Positions 5,291 to 12,963 of a DNA stretch of 21,226 nucleotides are shown here, one piece after another. The first letter of the stretch is position 1. The number at the start of each line of letters is the position of its first letter. Source of the stretch: a virus; IMG/VR virus record IMGVR_UViG_3300025314_000114, positions 1-21,226 of that record, one strand, 5' to 3'. A model generated the notes under the pieces. That model did not search any database. It worked only from the letters and a program-made list of their open reading frames with translations, and was not told the origin of the DNA. A program made the translations under genes and the position numbers.

Positions 5291-5446
5291 CTAATACTCC
5301 GTAACCTCCTCTAGCGCCTCGTCTTCGAGGAAAAGCATGTTGTTTTGGGTCTCCAGCAAGTCGATAACCTTAGCAATCTGCTCAGAAATCCCTATGGTAG
5401 AACCCATCAACCATACCATGATAAGGAATAGTAAGAAGTCTCGCAC
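5291..5446 (-). CDS. 51-aa single-pass membrane protein preceding the SPFH gene
   Basis: Translation from GTG 5446 (AGGG seven bases upstream) gives 51 aa; ATG 5419 is an alternative start within the membrane segment. Residues 3-20 (DFLLFLIMVWLMGSTIGI) form one membrane helix, followed by an acidic helical tail (about 21-51, many Glu and Asp). The stop abuts the SPFH start with no gap, so the two are almost certainly co-translated. The pair looks like a split anchor plus SPFH domain. This gene runs antisense to the open frame that extends upstream of the small terminase, which argues that the terminase start lies further downstream. Confidence 0.6.
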   Translation of the reverse strand: MRDFLLFLIMVWLMGSTIGISEQIAKVIDLLETQNNMLFLEDEALEEVTEY

Positions 5447-5455
5447 CCCTCTACC

Positions 5456-5539
5456 CTACCACACTCCTGCCAACCTCGCAACGGCTTTTTTGGCTCCTTG
5501 GGAACTTGACATTCTCGCCAAGTCCCCCATTTTCGTCAT
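5456..5539 (-). CDS. Possible 27-aa peptide at the head of the leftward block
   Basis: A frame from ATG 5539 to TAG 5456 encodes 27 residues (begins MTKMGDLARMSSSQ, ends ARLAGVW) and is preceded by AGGGGG about ten bases upstream. Its stop lies nine bases before the GTG of the membrane-protein gene. It would be the first gene of the leftward transcript. Nothing but position and ribosome binding site supports it. Confidence 0.3.
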   Translation of the reverse strand: MTKMGDLARMSSSQGAKKAVARLAGVW

Positions 5540-5591
5540 ATTTTCTATCCCCCTTGCAACCTCTTTCGCCTTATGTTACCATTCCTCTCGC

Positions 5592-6083
5592 GTGGCCTCT
5601 TCTTCACTCGACATTCGTACTCAGATCCTCCTGGAAGAGGTCGCCAAGCTGCTCTCAAAGGGCCTGAGCCTCGAACATGTCGCGATTCAAGCCGATATGG
5701 ACGAGGAAACGGTTGCCCGCCTAGTCTCGCACGACGCATTTGACGGGATCTTCGCATCCATCGCGCCCCAGGCGCACAAGCGTTGGCGAGAGGCGAGGCA
5801 AGAGGACCTTTCTCAGCGTCGGGTCAAGGTTATGGCGCAGGAGGACGCCCCGGAGCACTACAAAATGCTTCGTCGGCTCGTGCGCGAGAGCGCGGCGTCA
5901 CTTAGCCCGGACTCTAAGGCCCGAATTTTGACCGATATGATCAAAATGTCCGGCGCGCTGAAGGAGGATTCGACTCGGCAGACCGTGGAGCTGAGTCCAG
6001 GTCAACTTGACTGGCTTCTAGAGGGCGACAGGGAGACAGAGGAGGCACTTGCAAGACTCGGACCGAGTCCCAATCGGCGGTGA
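5592..6083 (+). CDS. Small terminase subunit (putative, TerS)
   Basis: From GTG 5592 the product is 163 aa. Residues 10-45 resemble a helix-turn-helix (LLSKGLSLEHVAIQ and MDEETVARLVSHDAF) like the DNA-binding region of small terminases. The middle is a long charged helical stretch, and the C-terminus is acidic. The gene directly precedes and overlaps the large terminase by 35 nt, the normal position for TerS. The frame is open far upstream, but that part lies antisense to the 51-aa membrane gene and has no protein-like character, so I reject starts before about 5590. No good Shine-Dalgarno precedes GTG 5592, which leaves the start uncertain. TerS would recognise the packaging site and load the ATPase. 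Confidence 0.7.
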   Translation: MASSSLDIRTQILLEEVAKLLSKGLSLEHVAIQADMDEETVARLVSHDAFDGIFASIAPQAHKRWREARQEDLSQRRVKVMAQEDAPEHYKMLRRLVRESAASLSPDSKARILTDMIKMSGALKEDSTRQTVELSPGQLDWLLEGDRETEEALARLGPSPNRR

Positions 6084-7683
6084 TGTTTTTAAGCGCAAGG
6101 AGTTGGCCCGAAAGTGTCGGCGTTATCCGGGAGGGCTCTATTATTTCGCCAAAAATATTTGTGGCTTTACTCGACTCAATCCGCGCATTCATCTTCCGTT
6201 TTGCAACTATATCCAGCTCACTGTTCAGCCCTCGGGCCCCAAAATGCGACATCGACCCGTTTCCTGGATGCCCCGTGAACACTTCAAGTCAGTTATCGTT
6301 AGTGTTGCCTATCCTCTTTGGCTTCTCGCTTGCGTGGATCGTAATCTTACTATCGCTCTCATAAGCGCGCATTCGGATAATACGAAAAAGTGGCTGGGCC
6401 AGATACGACGCATTATAGAGAGCAACGGGTTATTCAAGTTTGCGTTCCCGGCGATCCGCCAAGGCGACAAATGGGCCGAGTCGGAGTTGATGGTGGAGAG
6501 GGACCAGAACTTGAGCGGCGAAGCGCAAGCCTCGATAACAGCCTACTCGTTGAACTCGGGCCTCGCCTCGCAGCACCATCATGTGATTATTCTGGATGAC
6601 CCAGTGAACGAGCAGACCGCAGCATCGGACCAGGAGATGACAAACGCGGTCGAGAAGTATATTCACCTGGAGGAGATTTTGCGGGGCTGGCGCAATTCTA
6701 CATTCATCGTGAACGGGACTCCGTGGGGTCGCGAGGACGTGTTACATGAGGCGCAGAAAGAGGAACGGCGAGGCTTCCGCGTCAAGTGGGGTCTCGGCGT
6801 ATTAGGCGACTTCGTCATATCCGACGAGCTGCGCGATTATCCTGAACTTATACCAGAAATCACGCCCGGAAAGCCCATCCTGCCCGAAGAGTGCGACGAA
6901 GAGAAGCTAGACCACATTAGACAACAGAATAGAGAAAAGTATTATTTTCAGTATCTCTGCAAGCCCTATGACGAGGGCCGCAACGGTTTCGACTTGGACC
7001 TTATTCGGGACTTCGCCGAGTTACCTGATGGTAAGTTGCTTTGCCAGTGCCACCCCTTACATGACCACCACCTACGCTTTGGCCTCACCTTAGCGGTCTC
7101 TGACCCAGCCTACACAAAGGGCAAGGAGGGGTGTGAGACATCCATATTGGTGGGGAACAGACAGCCCTGCGGATGTCGCTTCCTGCTCCACGAGTTCGGC
7201 GATCATATCCATCCCAGCGAATACATCGAGCGGGCCTGCTATATGGCTGGCAAGTTCAAGACCTGGCTCCGAGGCTGGGGGGTTGAGTCTGAGGCTCTAC
7301 AGCTCACGCTCAAGCAGTGGTTGGAGGAGAAGCAGAGAACTGGGGAGTTTCCCCTTGACATCGAAATCTTCCCACTCGAATCTCGCAACCGCTCCAAGGA
7401 CGCGCGCATCAGTGGGGCCCAGAATCCCGTAAATAACGGTCTATGGCACAAGCCCCCGACTATGAAACTAGTGGAGGGCCAGAATAACACCCTCCTGCAA
7501 TTATTCCACTGGCCCTACTCACGACAGCGTGACCGCGCCGATGCGTTTGCCTATTTTGAGGACGCTTTTGCTGAGCGCCCAGTATCGGGCCGGTCCGACA
7601 TCCCAGACACCCTCGCGCACGAGAACTCCCTGCGCGAACAGCTTGACATGGATCTATTTCTCTCGGAGGCAATGGCGGAATGA
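6049..7683 (+). CDS. terL: Large terminase subunit (TerL), ATPase and nuclease
   Basis: The product is 544 aa, normal for TerL. The ATPase half shows a Walker A-type loop at MPREHFKS (74-81), Walker B in HHVIILDD (177-184) and the coupling motif VNGTPWG (221-227). The nuclease half shows the RNase H-like acidic positions: Asp352 in SDPAY, probably Glu413 in the GVESEAL segment, and Asp495/Asp498 in RDRADAFAY near the end. It powers DNA translocation into the prohead through the portal and cuts the packaged DNA. Translation starts at TTG 6049; GAGGAGG stands just before it and no ATG or GTG in frame fits better. The stop overlaps the next start as ATGA. Confidence 0.93.
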   Translation: MQDSDRVPIGGDVFKRKELARKCRRYPGGLYYFAKNICGFTRLNPRIHLPFCNYIQLTVQPSGPKMRHRPVSWMPREHFKSVIVSVAYPLWLLACVDRNLTIALISAHSDNTKKWLGQIRRIIESNGLFKFAFPAIRQGDKWAESELMVERDQNLSGEAQASITAYSLNSGLASQHHHVIILDDPVNEQTAASDQEMTNAVEKYIHLEEILRGWRNSTFIVNGTPWGREDVLHEAQKEERRGFRVKWGLGVLGDFVISDELRDYPELIPEITPGKPILPEECDEEKLDHIRQQNREKYYFQYLCKPYDEGRNGFDLDLIRDFAELPDGKLLCQCHPLHDHHLRFGLTLAVSDPAYTKGKEGCETSILVGNRQPCGCRFLLHEFGDHIHPSEYIERACYMAGKFKTWLRGWGVESEALQLTLKQWLEEKQRTGEFPLDIEIFPLESRNRSKDARISGAQNPVNNGLWHKPPTMKLVEGQNNTLLQLFHWPYSRQRDRADAFAYFEDAFAERPVSGRSDIPDTLAHENSLREQLDMDLFLSEAMAE

Positions 7684-10073
7684 AGAAACTAGCATTATGG
7701 CTGAGCGTGGCGCTTATCGGCGTCTTCGCACTGTCCAGCCGCCCAGTCGCCACACAATCTACATCCACCAATTCTATTGTCCTTTTTGCCGACGCCTATG
7801 ACCTGGACTCGACAACTACCATCTACTGCGACACGGGGGCCACGTATCCTACGGGTACAGTAGCCGCGTGCTCGACCGGCTCAGCGGCCGGAGATGGCTG
7901 GATTACGGTCTCTGGTTATGGCAACGTCGCAGTGATTGTGGACGTGGACGCGGTGGACAACAACATCACCGTAGTGGTCGAGGCTCGCTATCGCAACGCG
8001 AGCCCCGTGACTACGGACACGATAACTATAGCTGATGCATTTGATATCATCAGCGCGGCGGGAGTTCAGACGTTTGTTCTGAACATCCCAGCAGATCAAA
8101 TTCGTGTCGGCGTGAGCGTGGCGGCTGGCGTAGAAGGAACAAACGAGGACCTAGAGGTAATCGTCTATCGGTCATTTAACGGACTCACGGCGGGCCTGAG
8201 TTCGAGCGGGACATCCACCGCCTCGGGCTCAGGTACTGCTAACACTGTGGTCAAGTTCGACGCAAGCGGGGACTTGGCGGATTCTCAGATCACGGACGAC
8301 GGGACCACGTTAGACATGACCGTCGCGGATCTTCAGTTCACCAACAACGGCACGATCACGTCTGATGTGAATATGTTCATAAACGCAACCTTTGGCGGAA
8401 CTGGGGTGATGTTGATCTCGGCGAATAGGACACAGAACATTGCCGTGTCTCCAGCGGCCAATACCGATATTTACGAATGGATTCAGACTCTACCAATCAC
8501 CGCTGCTGGGCAAACCACGAACGTACTTAAGTTGGAACTTACGAACGCCAACCATACTGGAGGCACAGTTAACGGGTTTCTGATCGGTGCTATTACGGGG
8601 GATGCCCAGGCTACGGAGGCAGGCATCAGCATTGAAAGTGGGTGGGATGTGGATATTCTCGGCGTCACCACCGACCTGATAATGGGAGCTGGAGCTGACC
8701 GTCTCACACTTACCGAAAATGATGGACTTGAGATTACAGGAATTGCTACTGCCAACTTGGGAAGCGCCGATGCCACGACGCTAAGGCTAACTGCAGATAG
8801 AAATAATGACGAGATTGCTTTGATTCTGAGGGGCTTAGGCTTGGGCCTAGATACATATGAGTTCACTGGGACAACGCCCGCCAACAGGGATTTCATTCAA
8901 GCGAGTTGGATACAGAGTGTCACGGCGGCAGGACAAACTGGCAGTGGGATAAATCTTGTAGTGACAGAGGCCAACCATACTGGGGGAACGCTCAACGGGT
9001 TTAACTTAGGTACGATCACCGGAGACGCCGATTCTACGGAAAATGCCATAAATATCGGGACCGGATGGGACTACGGACTCACTCTACCCGACGACATCCC
9101 CATATCCCTAGGCACGGATAGGGACTGGACAATTGAGTTTGATACTGACGATGGGGGACTGGCGTTACTATCCCCGACCGCCGGGCTAAACGGGCTCATA
9201 CAATTTACGAGGTTTGTTACAGCATCGTCTGGATTCCTGATGAGCCTTACCGGAACGGTTGGGGTGGCAGACGGCGGGGAAACGATTGATGGTTTGGTAG
9301 TAAATCTTACCAATGCAAATCATACTGGCACTGGTAATTTCTTTAGCCACCTGAAAATAGCCCCCGGCGTGGGCGATGCAAACGCCAATATGAACGGCAT
9401 TCTTATCCAAGCTCTAACTGGAACTGTTGGGGCGGCGGGCGAAATCGAGGCCGCAATTAATATCGCTTCGGGGTGGGACACCGGCATCCTCCTCGACGAC
9501 AACCTGACGGACTACATAACGTTTGAGAATGGGAATGGGAGTTTTAGGAATCATGCTAGCCCTGGTTACTACATCATGCCCAACGGCGTGCATCAGGTTG
9601 GTGGGGACACAAATGGTAGTACTCTAGGTGGTGTCGCCAACAATGTCCGTGTTTGGCGAGAGTACATTCCGTACCGCCTTACTGTCTCCAGGATTGTTTG
9701 GTCGATAGAAACTGGTGGGGCGGCAGGGGCTGAGTGTAGCGCCGGAATCTACAATGCTGATGGTACGACTTTGCTGATCAACTCAGGCGCACAGGTATGC
9801 ACGGGAACCGGGGCATACGATATTGATGTTACGGACACTACCATCGGCCCTGGGTTCTACCTATTCGTTGTCACCGCTGATGATGCGACTGTAGTTTGGG
9901 AGGTTGATTCGGATGCCACCCCTAACGCAGGCAAAGGCGCTGCGTACAACGCAACCGTAGTTCAAGTTGGGGATGCTACAAATGTCTCTGCGGACGCTGT
10001 GCTACCTGCTACTACCGGAGCCTTGGTTGGGGCGAACACTAGAGCGACCGCGATTGTCAAATTGCAAGGGTAA
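7680..10073 (+). CDS. Secreted-looking beta-repeat protein (tail fibre/adhesin-like)
   Basis: This 797-aa protein starts with a textbook signal peptide: KK at residues 2-3, a hydrophobic core LALWLSVALIGVFALSS, then a polar RPVATQ region. A serine/glycine-rich linker (about 174-186) leads to a typical fibre opening (VVKFDASGDLADSQITDDGT). The body contains three diverged repeats marked by ANHTG at about residues 290, 431 and 546 (141 and 115 residues apart), each followed after some 30-60 residues by a SGWD-type motif. The last 180 residues form a different, probably jelly-roll, domain. It lies between TerL and portal, with CGGAGG ten bases before the ATG. Receptor binding or carbohydrate contact is inferred from composition. 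Confidence 0.65.
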   Translation: MKKLALWLSVALIGVFALSSRPVATQSTSTNSIVLFADAYDLDSTTTIYCDTGATYPTGTVAACSTGSAAGDGWITVSGYGNVAVIVDVDAVDNNITVVVEARYRNASPVTTDTITIADAFDIISAAGVQTFVLNIPADQIRVGVSVAAGVEGTNEDLEVIVYRSFNGLTAGLSSSGTSTASGSGTANTVVKFDASGDLADSQITDDGTTLDMTVADLQFTNNGTITSDVNMFINATFGGTGVMLISANRTQNIAVSPAANTDIYEWIQTLPITAAGQTTNVLKLELTNANHTGGTVNGFLIGAITGDAQATEAGISIESGWDVDILGVTTDLIMGAGADRLTLTENDGLEITGIATANLGSADATTLRLTADRNNDEIALILRGLGLGLDTYEFTGTTPANRDFIQASWIQSVTAAGQTGSGINLVVTEANHTGGTLNGFNLGTITGDADSTENAINIGTGWDYGLTLPDDIPISLGTDRDWTIEFDTDDGGLALLSPTAGLNGLIQFTRFVTASSGFLMSLTGTVGVADGGETIDGLVVNLTNANHTGTGNFFSHLKIAPGVGDANANMNGILIQALTGTVGAAGEIEAAINIASGWDTGILLDDNLTDYITFENGNGSFRNHASPGYYIMPNGVHQVGGDTNGSTLGGVANNVRVWREYIPYRLTVSRIVWSIETGGAAGAECSAGIYNADGTTLLINSGAQVCTGTGAYDIDVTDTTIGPGFYLFVVTADDATVVWEVDSDATPNAGKGAAYNATVVQVGDATNVSADAVLPATTGALVGANTRATAIVKLQG

Positions 10074-10091
10074 AACCAGGAGGCCGAACGT

Positions 10092-10295
10092 ATGAAAGAA
10101 GCAGTAAAGACATGGATACCGGTAATAACGCTACTCGCGGGAGTTGGCGGATACTGGGTCTATAACCAGGTAGCAGCGCACCGAGAAATTGACGAGAAGC
10201 TAATTTCAATTCTCGCCAACCAGTGCAAGGTGTCGTTAGAGTCCGAAGGTTACACAGTAACAAAGGTCGAACCCAGTGGCGATGCGAAGCAGTGA
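10092..10295 (+). CDS. Small membrane protein, 67 aa (holin or spanin-like candidate)
   Basis: AGGAGG stands eight bases before the ATG. Residues 8-26 (WIPVITLLAGVGGYWVYNQ) form one membrane helix after a short N-terminus, followed by a charged helix and a single cysteine near 45. One-helix proteins like this in structural modules can be holins, spanin subunits or virion membrane-interacting proteins. No lysozyme gene is visible in the window to support a lysis cassette. A weak CCTCG/CGAGG stem (10300-10320) lies between this gene and the next and partly covers the next ribosome binding site. Confidence 0.65.
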   Translation: MKEAVKTWIPVITLLAGVGGYWVYNQVAAHREIDEKLISILANQCKVSLESEGYTVTKVEPSGDAKQ

Positions 10296-10333
10296 CTTCC
10301 CTCGTCTATTGGAACCGAGGAGGTTAGTAAAAA

Positions 10334-10534
10334 GTGCCAGAAAGCGCAAGACAAAAGCGAGCCGCGTGCGCCGATTACGGCCGCGCAAAAGCCGGTAAGG
10401 GCCCTAGGACATTTAAGGGCATGGGCATGAAGAAGTTGCGTGACTTTTGCGTGAGTCCTGTCAAGAAGGCCCACGGCGGCAGGGTCTATAAGAAATCAGC
10501 CTCGTACAAGAAGTCTAGTAGGAAGCGGGGCTAG
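10334..10534 (+). CDS. Small very basic phage protein, 66 aa (DUF3008-like?)
   Basis: It starts at GTG 10334 with GAGGAGG about ten bases upstream. The sequence begins PESARQKRAACADYGRAKAG and contains GMGMKKLRDFC, which resembles small phage proteins I recall as DUF3008, in which an SxxQ(Q/R)AA segment precedes a Lys-Leu-Arg-Asp/Glu-Phe segment. The C-terminus is a lysine/serine tail (KKSASYKKSSRKRG). The strong positive charge suggests binding to DNA or to an acidic partner; no role is established. Its stop is immediately followed by the next ATG. Confidence 0.6.
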   Translation: MPESARQKRAACADYGRAKAGKGPRTFKGMGMKKLRDFCVSPVKKAHGGRVYKKSASYKKSSRKRG

Positions 10535-10744
10535 ATGGCGGCGCCAAGCTGTAGCGCGAAGGTCGAAGTAGCAGTCGCCGGGACCGAGATCACGGTTAAG
10601 GTAGACGAGACTGGACAGGTATCGACCAAGTTCGTGCCCAACACGCTTGAGTGCCAGGGCCTGGCTACGGCCTACATCGCTGACATTCAGCGCCACATGT
10701 TCAACATTTTTGAGCTTTACGAGAAACTAAGGGTCCTGCCCTAA
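10535..10744 (+). CDS. Hypothetical phage protein, 69 aa
   Basis: The ATG follows the previous stop with no gap, with CGGGG just upstream. The protein has a beta-rich first half (KVEVAVAGTEITVKVDETGQ) and a helical second half (ATAYIADIQRHMFNIFELYE). Cysteines at 6 and 40 show no clear zinc pattern. Position just before the portal gene suggests a minor head-module role, but I do not recognise the family. Confidence 0.6.
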   Translation: MAAPSCSAKVEVAVAGTEITVKVDETGQVSTKFVPNTLECQGLATAYIADIQRHMFNIFELYEKLRVLP

Positions 10745-10745
10745 C

Positions 10746-12815
10746 ATGGCCTACCCAATAGACGGCGCGGCTGAAATCCGGCTAAACGAGGACGAGCGCC
10801 TCAAGATCGGCGCGGATTTCAAGAACTGGATCGAGGGTGTCGAGCGAGCCCGTACCAAGCGCAATGTTGATGTCTGGCAGAAGGCATTTGACAACTACGA
10901 GCAAACGGCCCGAATTAAGCAATTCCCTTGGCCCGGCGCGTCAAACGCCCGAATCCCCATCACTCCCTCGCACTCTAACACCCTCGCGGCGCGCATCTAT
11001 AACGCGGCCACAGCACAGGAGCCGGGCGTAATTATTCTAGCTGGGCGCCAGGGCAACATTATCGAAGAGGGCCAGTTCGACGAGGCGGTTAGTTACGAAT
11101 GGTGGGCGCAGCGCTGGGCCAAGATTGCCGAGTGGATCGAGAAAGCTGAAATCGAAGTAGACGAGATGTTGGACGAGCTGATTCTCACGTTCGTCCTGTA
11201 TGGCGATGCGTTCATTTACCTTCCCTGGGAAGTGGAGGAGGTAATGGACGTTGAGATGGGTCGTGGTGGGGAGCTTAAAAAGACCCCCCGCACGCTCATT
11301 GATCGACCTGTGCCCAAGGTTCTTCACCCCAAGGACGTTATTATTGCCCATTTTGAGAAGAGCGTTCAGTCCGCTCGGCGCGTGGGCGTCCAGTGGCTAC
11401 TTGACCTGCCAAAGATAGACGAGTTCGAGGCACAGGGGATCTACACGAGCAAAATGGCGGACAAGCTGCGCGAAAAGCTCGACGCCAAGAAGTCCCACGC
11501 TGAGGAAAGCAAAAAGGTTCGTGGTAACTTCGCTGGGACATACTATAAAGAGTGGGGCGGCTCGTATATGTCCAATGACGAGTTCCAGCGCCAGGTGGAC
11601 CAGCGTATTGGAGTGGACCCCGATGAGCAGCCCAATGCGTTGACAATGGTTAGAGTATTCGCGCGCGCGGATCTAGACGATGACGGTGTGCCCGAAGAAG
11701 TCATCTACGACGTGGAGAAGGAAGAGGGTCTTGTCCCGTACGCCCGCTATAATAACATCCTTCACCGCCAGCGGCCCCTAGTTCACTTCTATTTCGAGAA
11801 GCGTCCGGGCTCGATTTATAACCGGGGCGTTCCCGAGATGCTAATGAATATCCAGAAGATTCTGGACACGAGTGTCAGGGACCTCCTAGATAACAATAAA
11901 GTCCGCAATACTAAGGTATTCGTTGGGCGCAAGGGCGGGCCTCTCGAAGCGAACACCAAGCTCTATCCCGGCCGACTGTTCCTTCTAAACAACCCACGCG
12001 AGGACTTGCAGGCTCTAGATCTGGGCTCCGGTACTATTAATACCACAGTTAATGACATTGCTCTTATGCAGCAGTGGGGCGAGCGTCTCACAGGCGTTAC
12101 GGACTTCAATCTCGGCCAAGAGCGCCGCTCGCGCACACCCGCGACCACTACCCTGGCCCTACTCGAAGAGACTAACAAGCGTATCGACAAGACCATCAGG
12201 GTATTCCGAAAGGGGATGAAGGAGTTCTGGTTCCAAACTCTACAACTCTATCTCCAAAACGGGGACCCCGAAATCCTTGCTAAGGTCTCGGCACAGGAGC
12301 AGGGCGACGAGGAGAAGTTTATTGCCGCCTGGTCAGAGGTCAATGTCGAAGACTTTCGGCGCCAGGTGGAAATACAGCCCGAGATTTCTAGCGCCGCGCT
12401 CAATCAGACGATATTGAGGCAGGAGAAACTGGCCCTGTTCCAGCAGGTCGTAACAACTCAGGATCGGCTCATTGCACTTGCCAATTCAATTGGGGGCTCT
12501 GCCGCGGATCCCGCAATGAAACAGCTTTTCGTCATCTTCGCCAAGGCCACGCACCGCGCGATGAACAATGTGCTCGACACTTTTAGCGTGCGCGACCGCA
12601 AGGAGTTTAATCCCGACATCATCAAACTACTCGAAAACGTAACAAGTGTACCACTGGAGGCCGAAGATGGAGCGACAGAAACCGGACGCAGCAACCCTGC
12701 TCAGGCAGCTGCGGGACTGGTTGCAAACCAGCCTAGTCAGCTTGGAGAGCAAGCGGCGCCTGGCGAATCCATACCCGGATCACAACGCATACCTGGCCCT
12801 ACTCCAGGAAGCTAA
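10746..12815 (+). CDS. Portal protein
   Basis: At 689 aa this is at the long end for portals, nearer the P22 type. The signature near the N-terminus, KQFPWPGASNARIPITP (about 58-74), is shared by many phage portals. Further support comes from YGDAFIYLPWEVEE (about 152-165), acidic calcium-loop-like DLDDDGVPEEV (about 310-320), and the helical wing and crown section with LLEETNKRIDKTIRVFRKGM (about 475-494). The portal forms a dodecameric ring at one capsid vertex, through which TerL drives DNA. The C-terminal 50 residues are low-complexity (Ala, Gly, Pro, Ser, Gln) and coincide with the overlapping next gene. The start is two bases after the previous stop; the Shine-Dalgarno (AAGGG) is distant. 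Confidence 0.92.
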   Translation: MAYPIDGAAEIRLNEDERLKIGADFKNWIEGVERARTKRNVDVWQKAFDNYEQTARIKQFPWPGASNARIPITPSHSNTLAARIYNAATAQEPGVIILAGRQGNIIEEGQFDEAVSYEWWAQRWAKIAEWIEKAEIEVDEMLDELILTFVLYGDAFIYLPWEVEEVMDVEMGRGGELKKTPRTLIDRPVPKVLHPKDVIIAHFEKSVQSARRVGVQWLLDLPKIDEFEAQGIYTSKMADKLREKLDAKKSHAEESKKVRGNFAGTYYKEWGGSYMSNDEFQRQVDQRIGVDPDEQPNALTMVRVFARADLDDDGVPEEVIYDVEKEEGLVPYARYNNILHRQRPLVHFYFEKRPGSIYNRGVPEMLMNIQKILDTSVRDLLDNNKVRNTKVFVGRKGGPLEANTKLYPGRLFLLNNPREDLQALDLGSGTINTTVNDIALMQQWGERLTGVTDFNLGQERRSRTPATTTLALLEETNKRIDKTIRVFRKGMKEFWFQTLQLYLQNGDPEILAKVSAQEQGDEEKFIAAWSEVNVEDFRRQVEIQPEISSAALNQTILRQEKLALFQQVVTTQDRLIALANSIGGSAADPAMKQLFVIFAKATHRAMNNVLDTFSVRDRKEFNPDIIKLLENVTSVPLEAEDGATETGRSNPAQAAAGLVANQPSQLGEQAAPGESIPGSQRIPGPTPGS

Positions 12816-12954
12816 CTCACAGGAAAAGGTCTATGCGGAGGTTCTGGGCGTGATTGATGAACTTGGGAGCGGCTCTGCGTCGTATCAGGACGACCCCATG
12901 GGAGCCGACAAGCTACCTCAGTTCTGGGAGACCAGCGAACTTGAGGAGATATAA
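12667..12954 (+). CDS. Small head-module protein overprinted on the portal 3' end
   Basis: ATG 12667 has a perfect GGAGG at six bases, so I choose it over GTG 12646. The 95-aa protein is predicted helical: PDAATLLRQLRDWLQTSLVS, then DHNAYLALLQEANSQEKVYA, then an acidic tail. Its first 149 nt are shared with the portal gene in another frame. No family is recognised. Position between portal and scaffold suggests a head-assembly or portal-associated role, which is inference. Confidence 0.7.
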   Translation: MERQKPDAATLLRQLRDWLQTSLVSLESKRRLANPYPDHNAYLALLQEANSQEKVYAEVLGVIDELGSGSASYQDDPMGADKLPQFWETSELEEI

Positions 12955-12963
12955 AGGAGACCG

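Noticed and set aside
5337-5591. N-terminal extension of the small terminase frame on the plus strand
   Set aside because: It lies antisense to the 51-aa membrane gene, which has a membrane helix, a ribosome binding site and a zero-gap junction with the SPFH gene. The extension has no terminase-like character.
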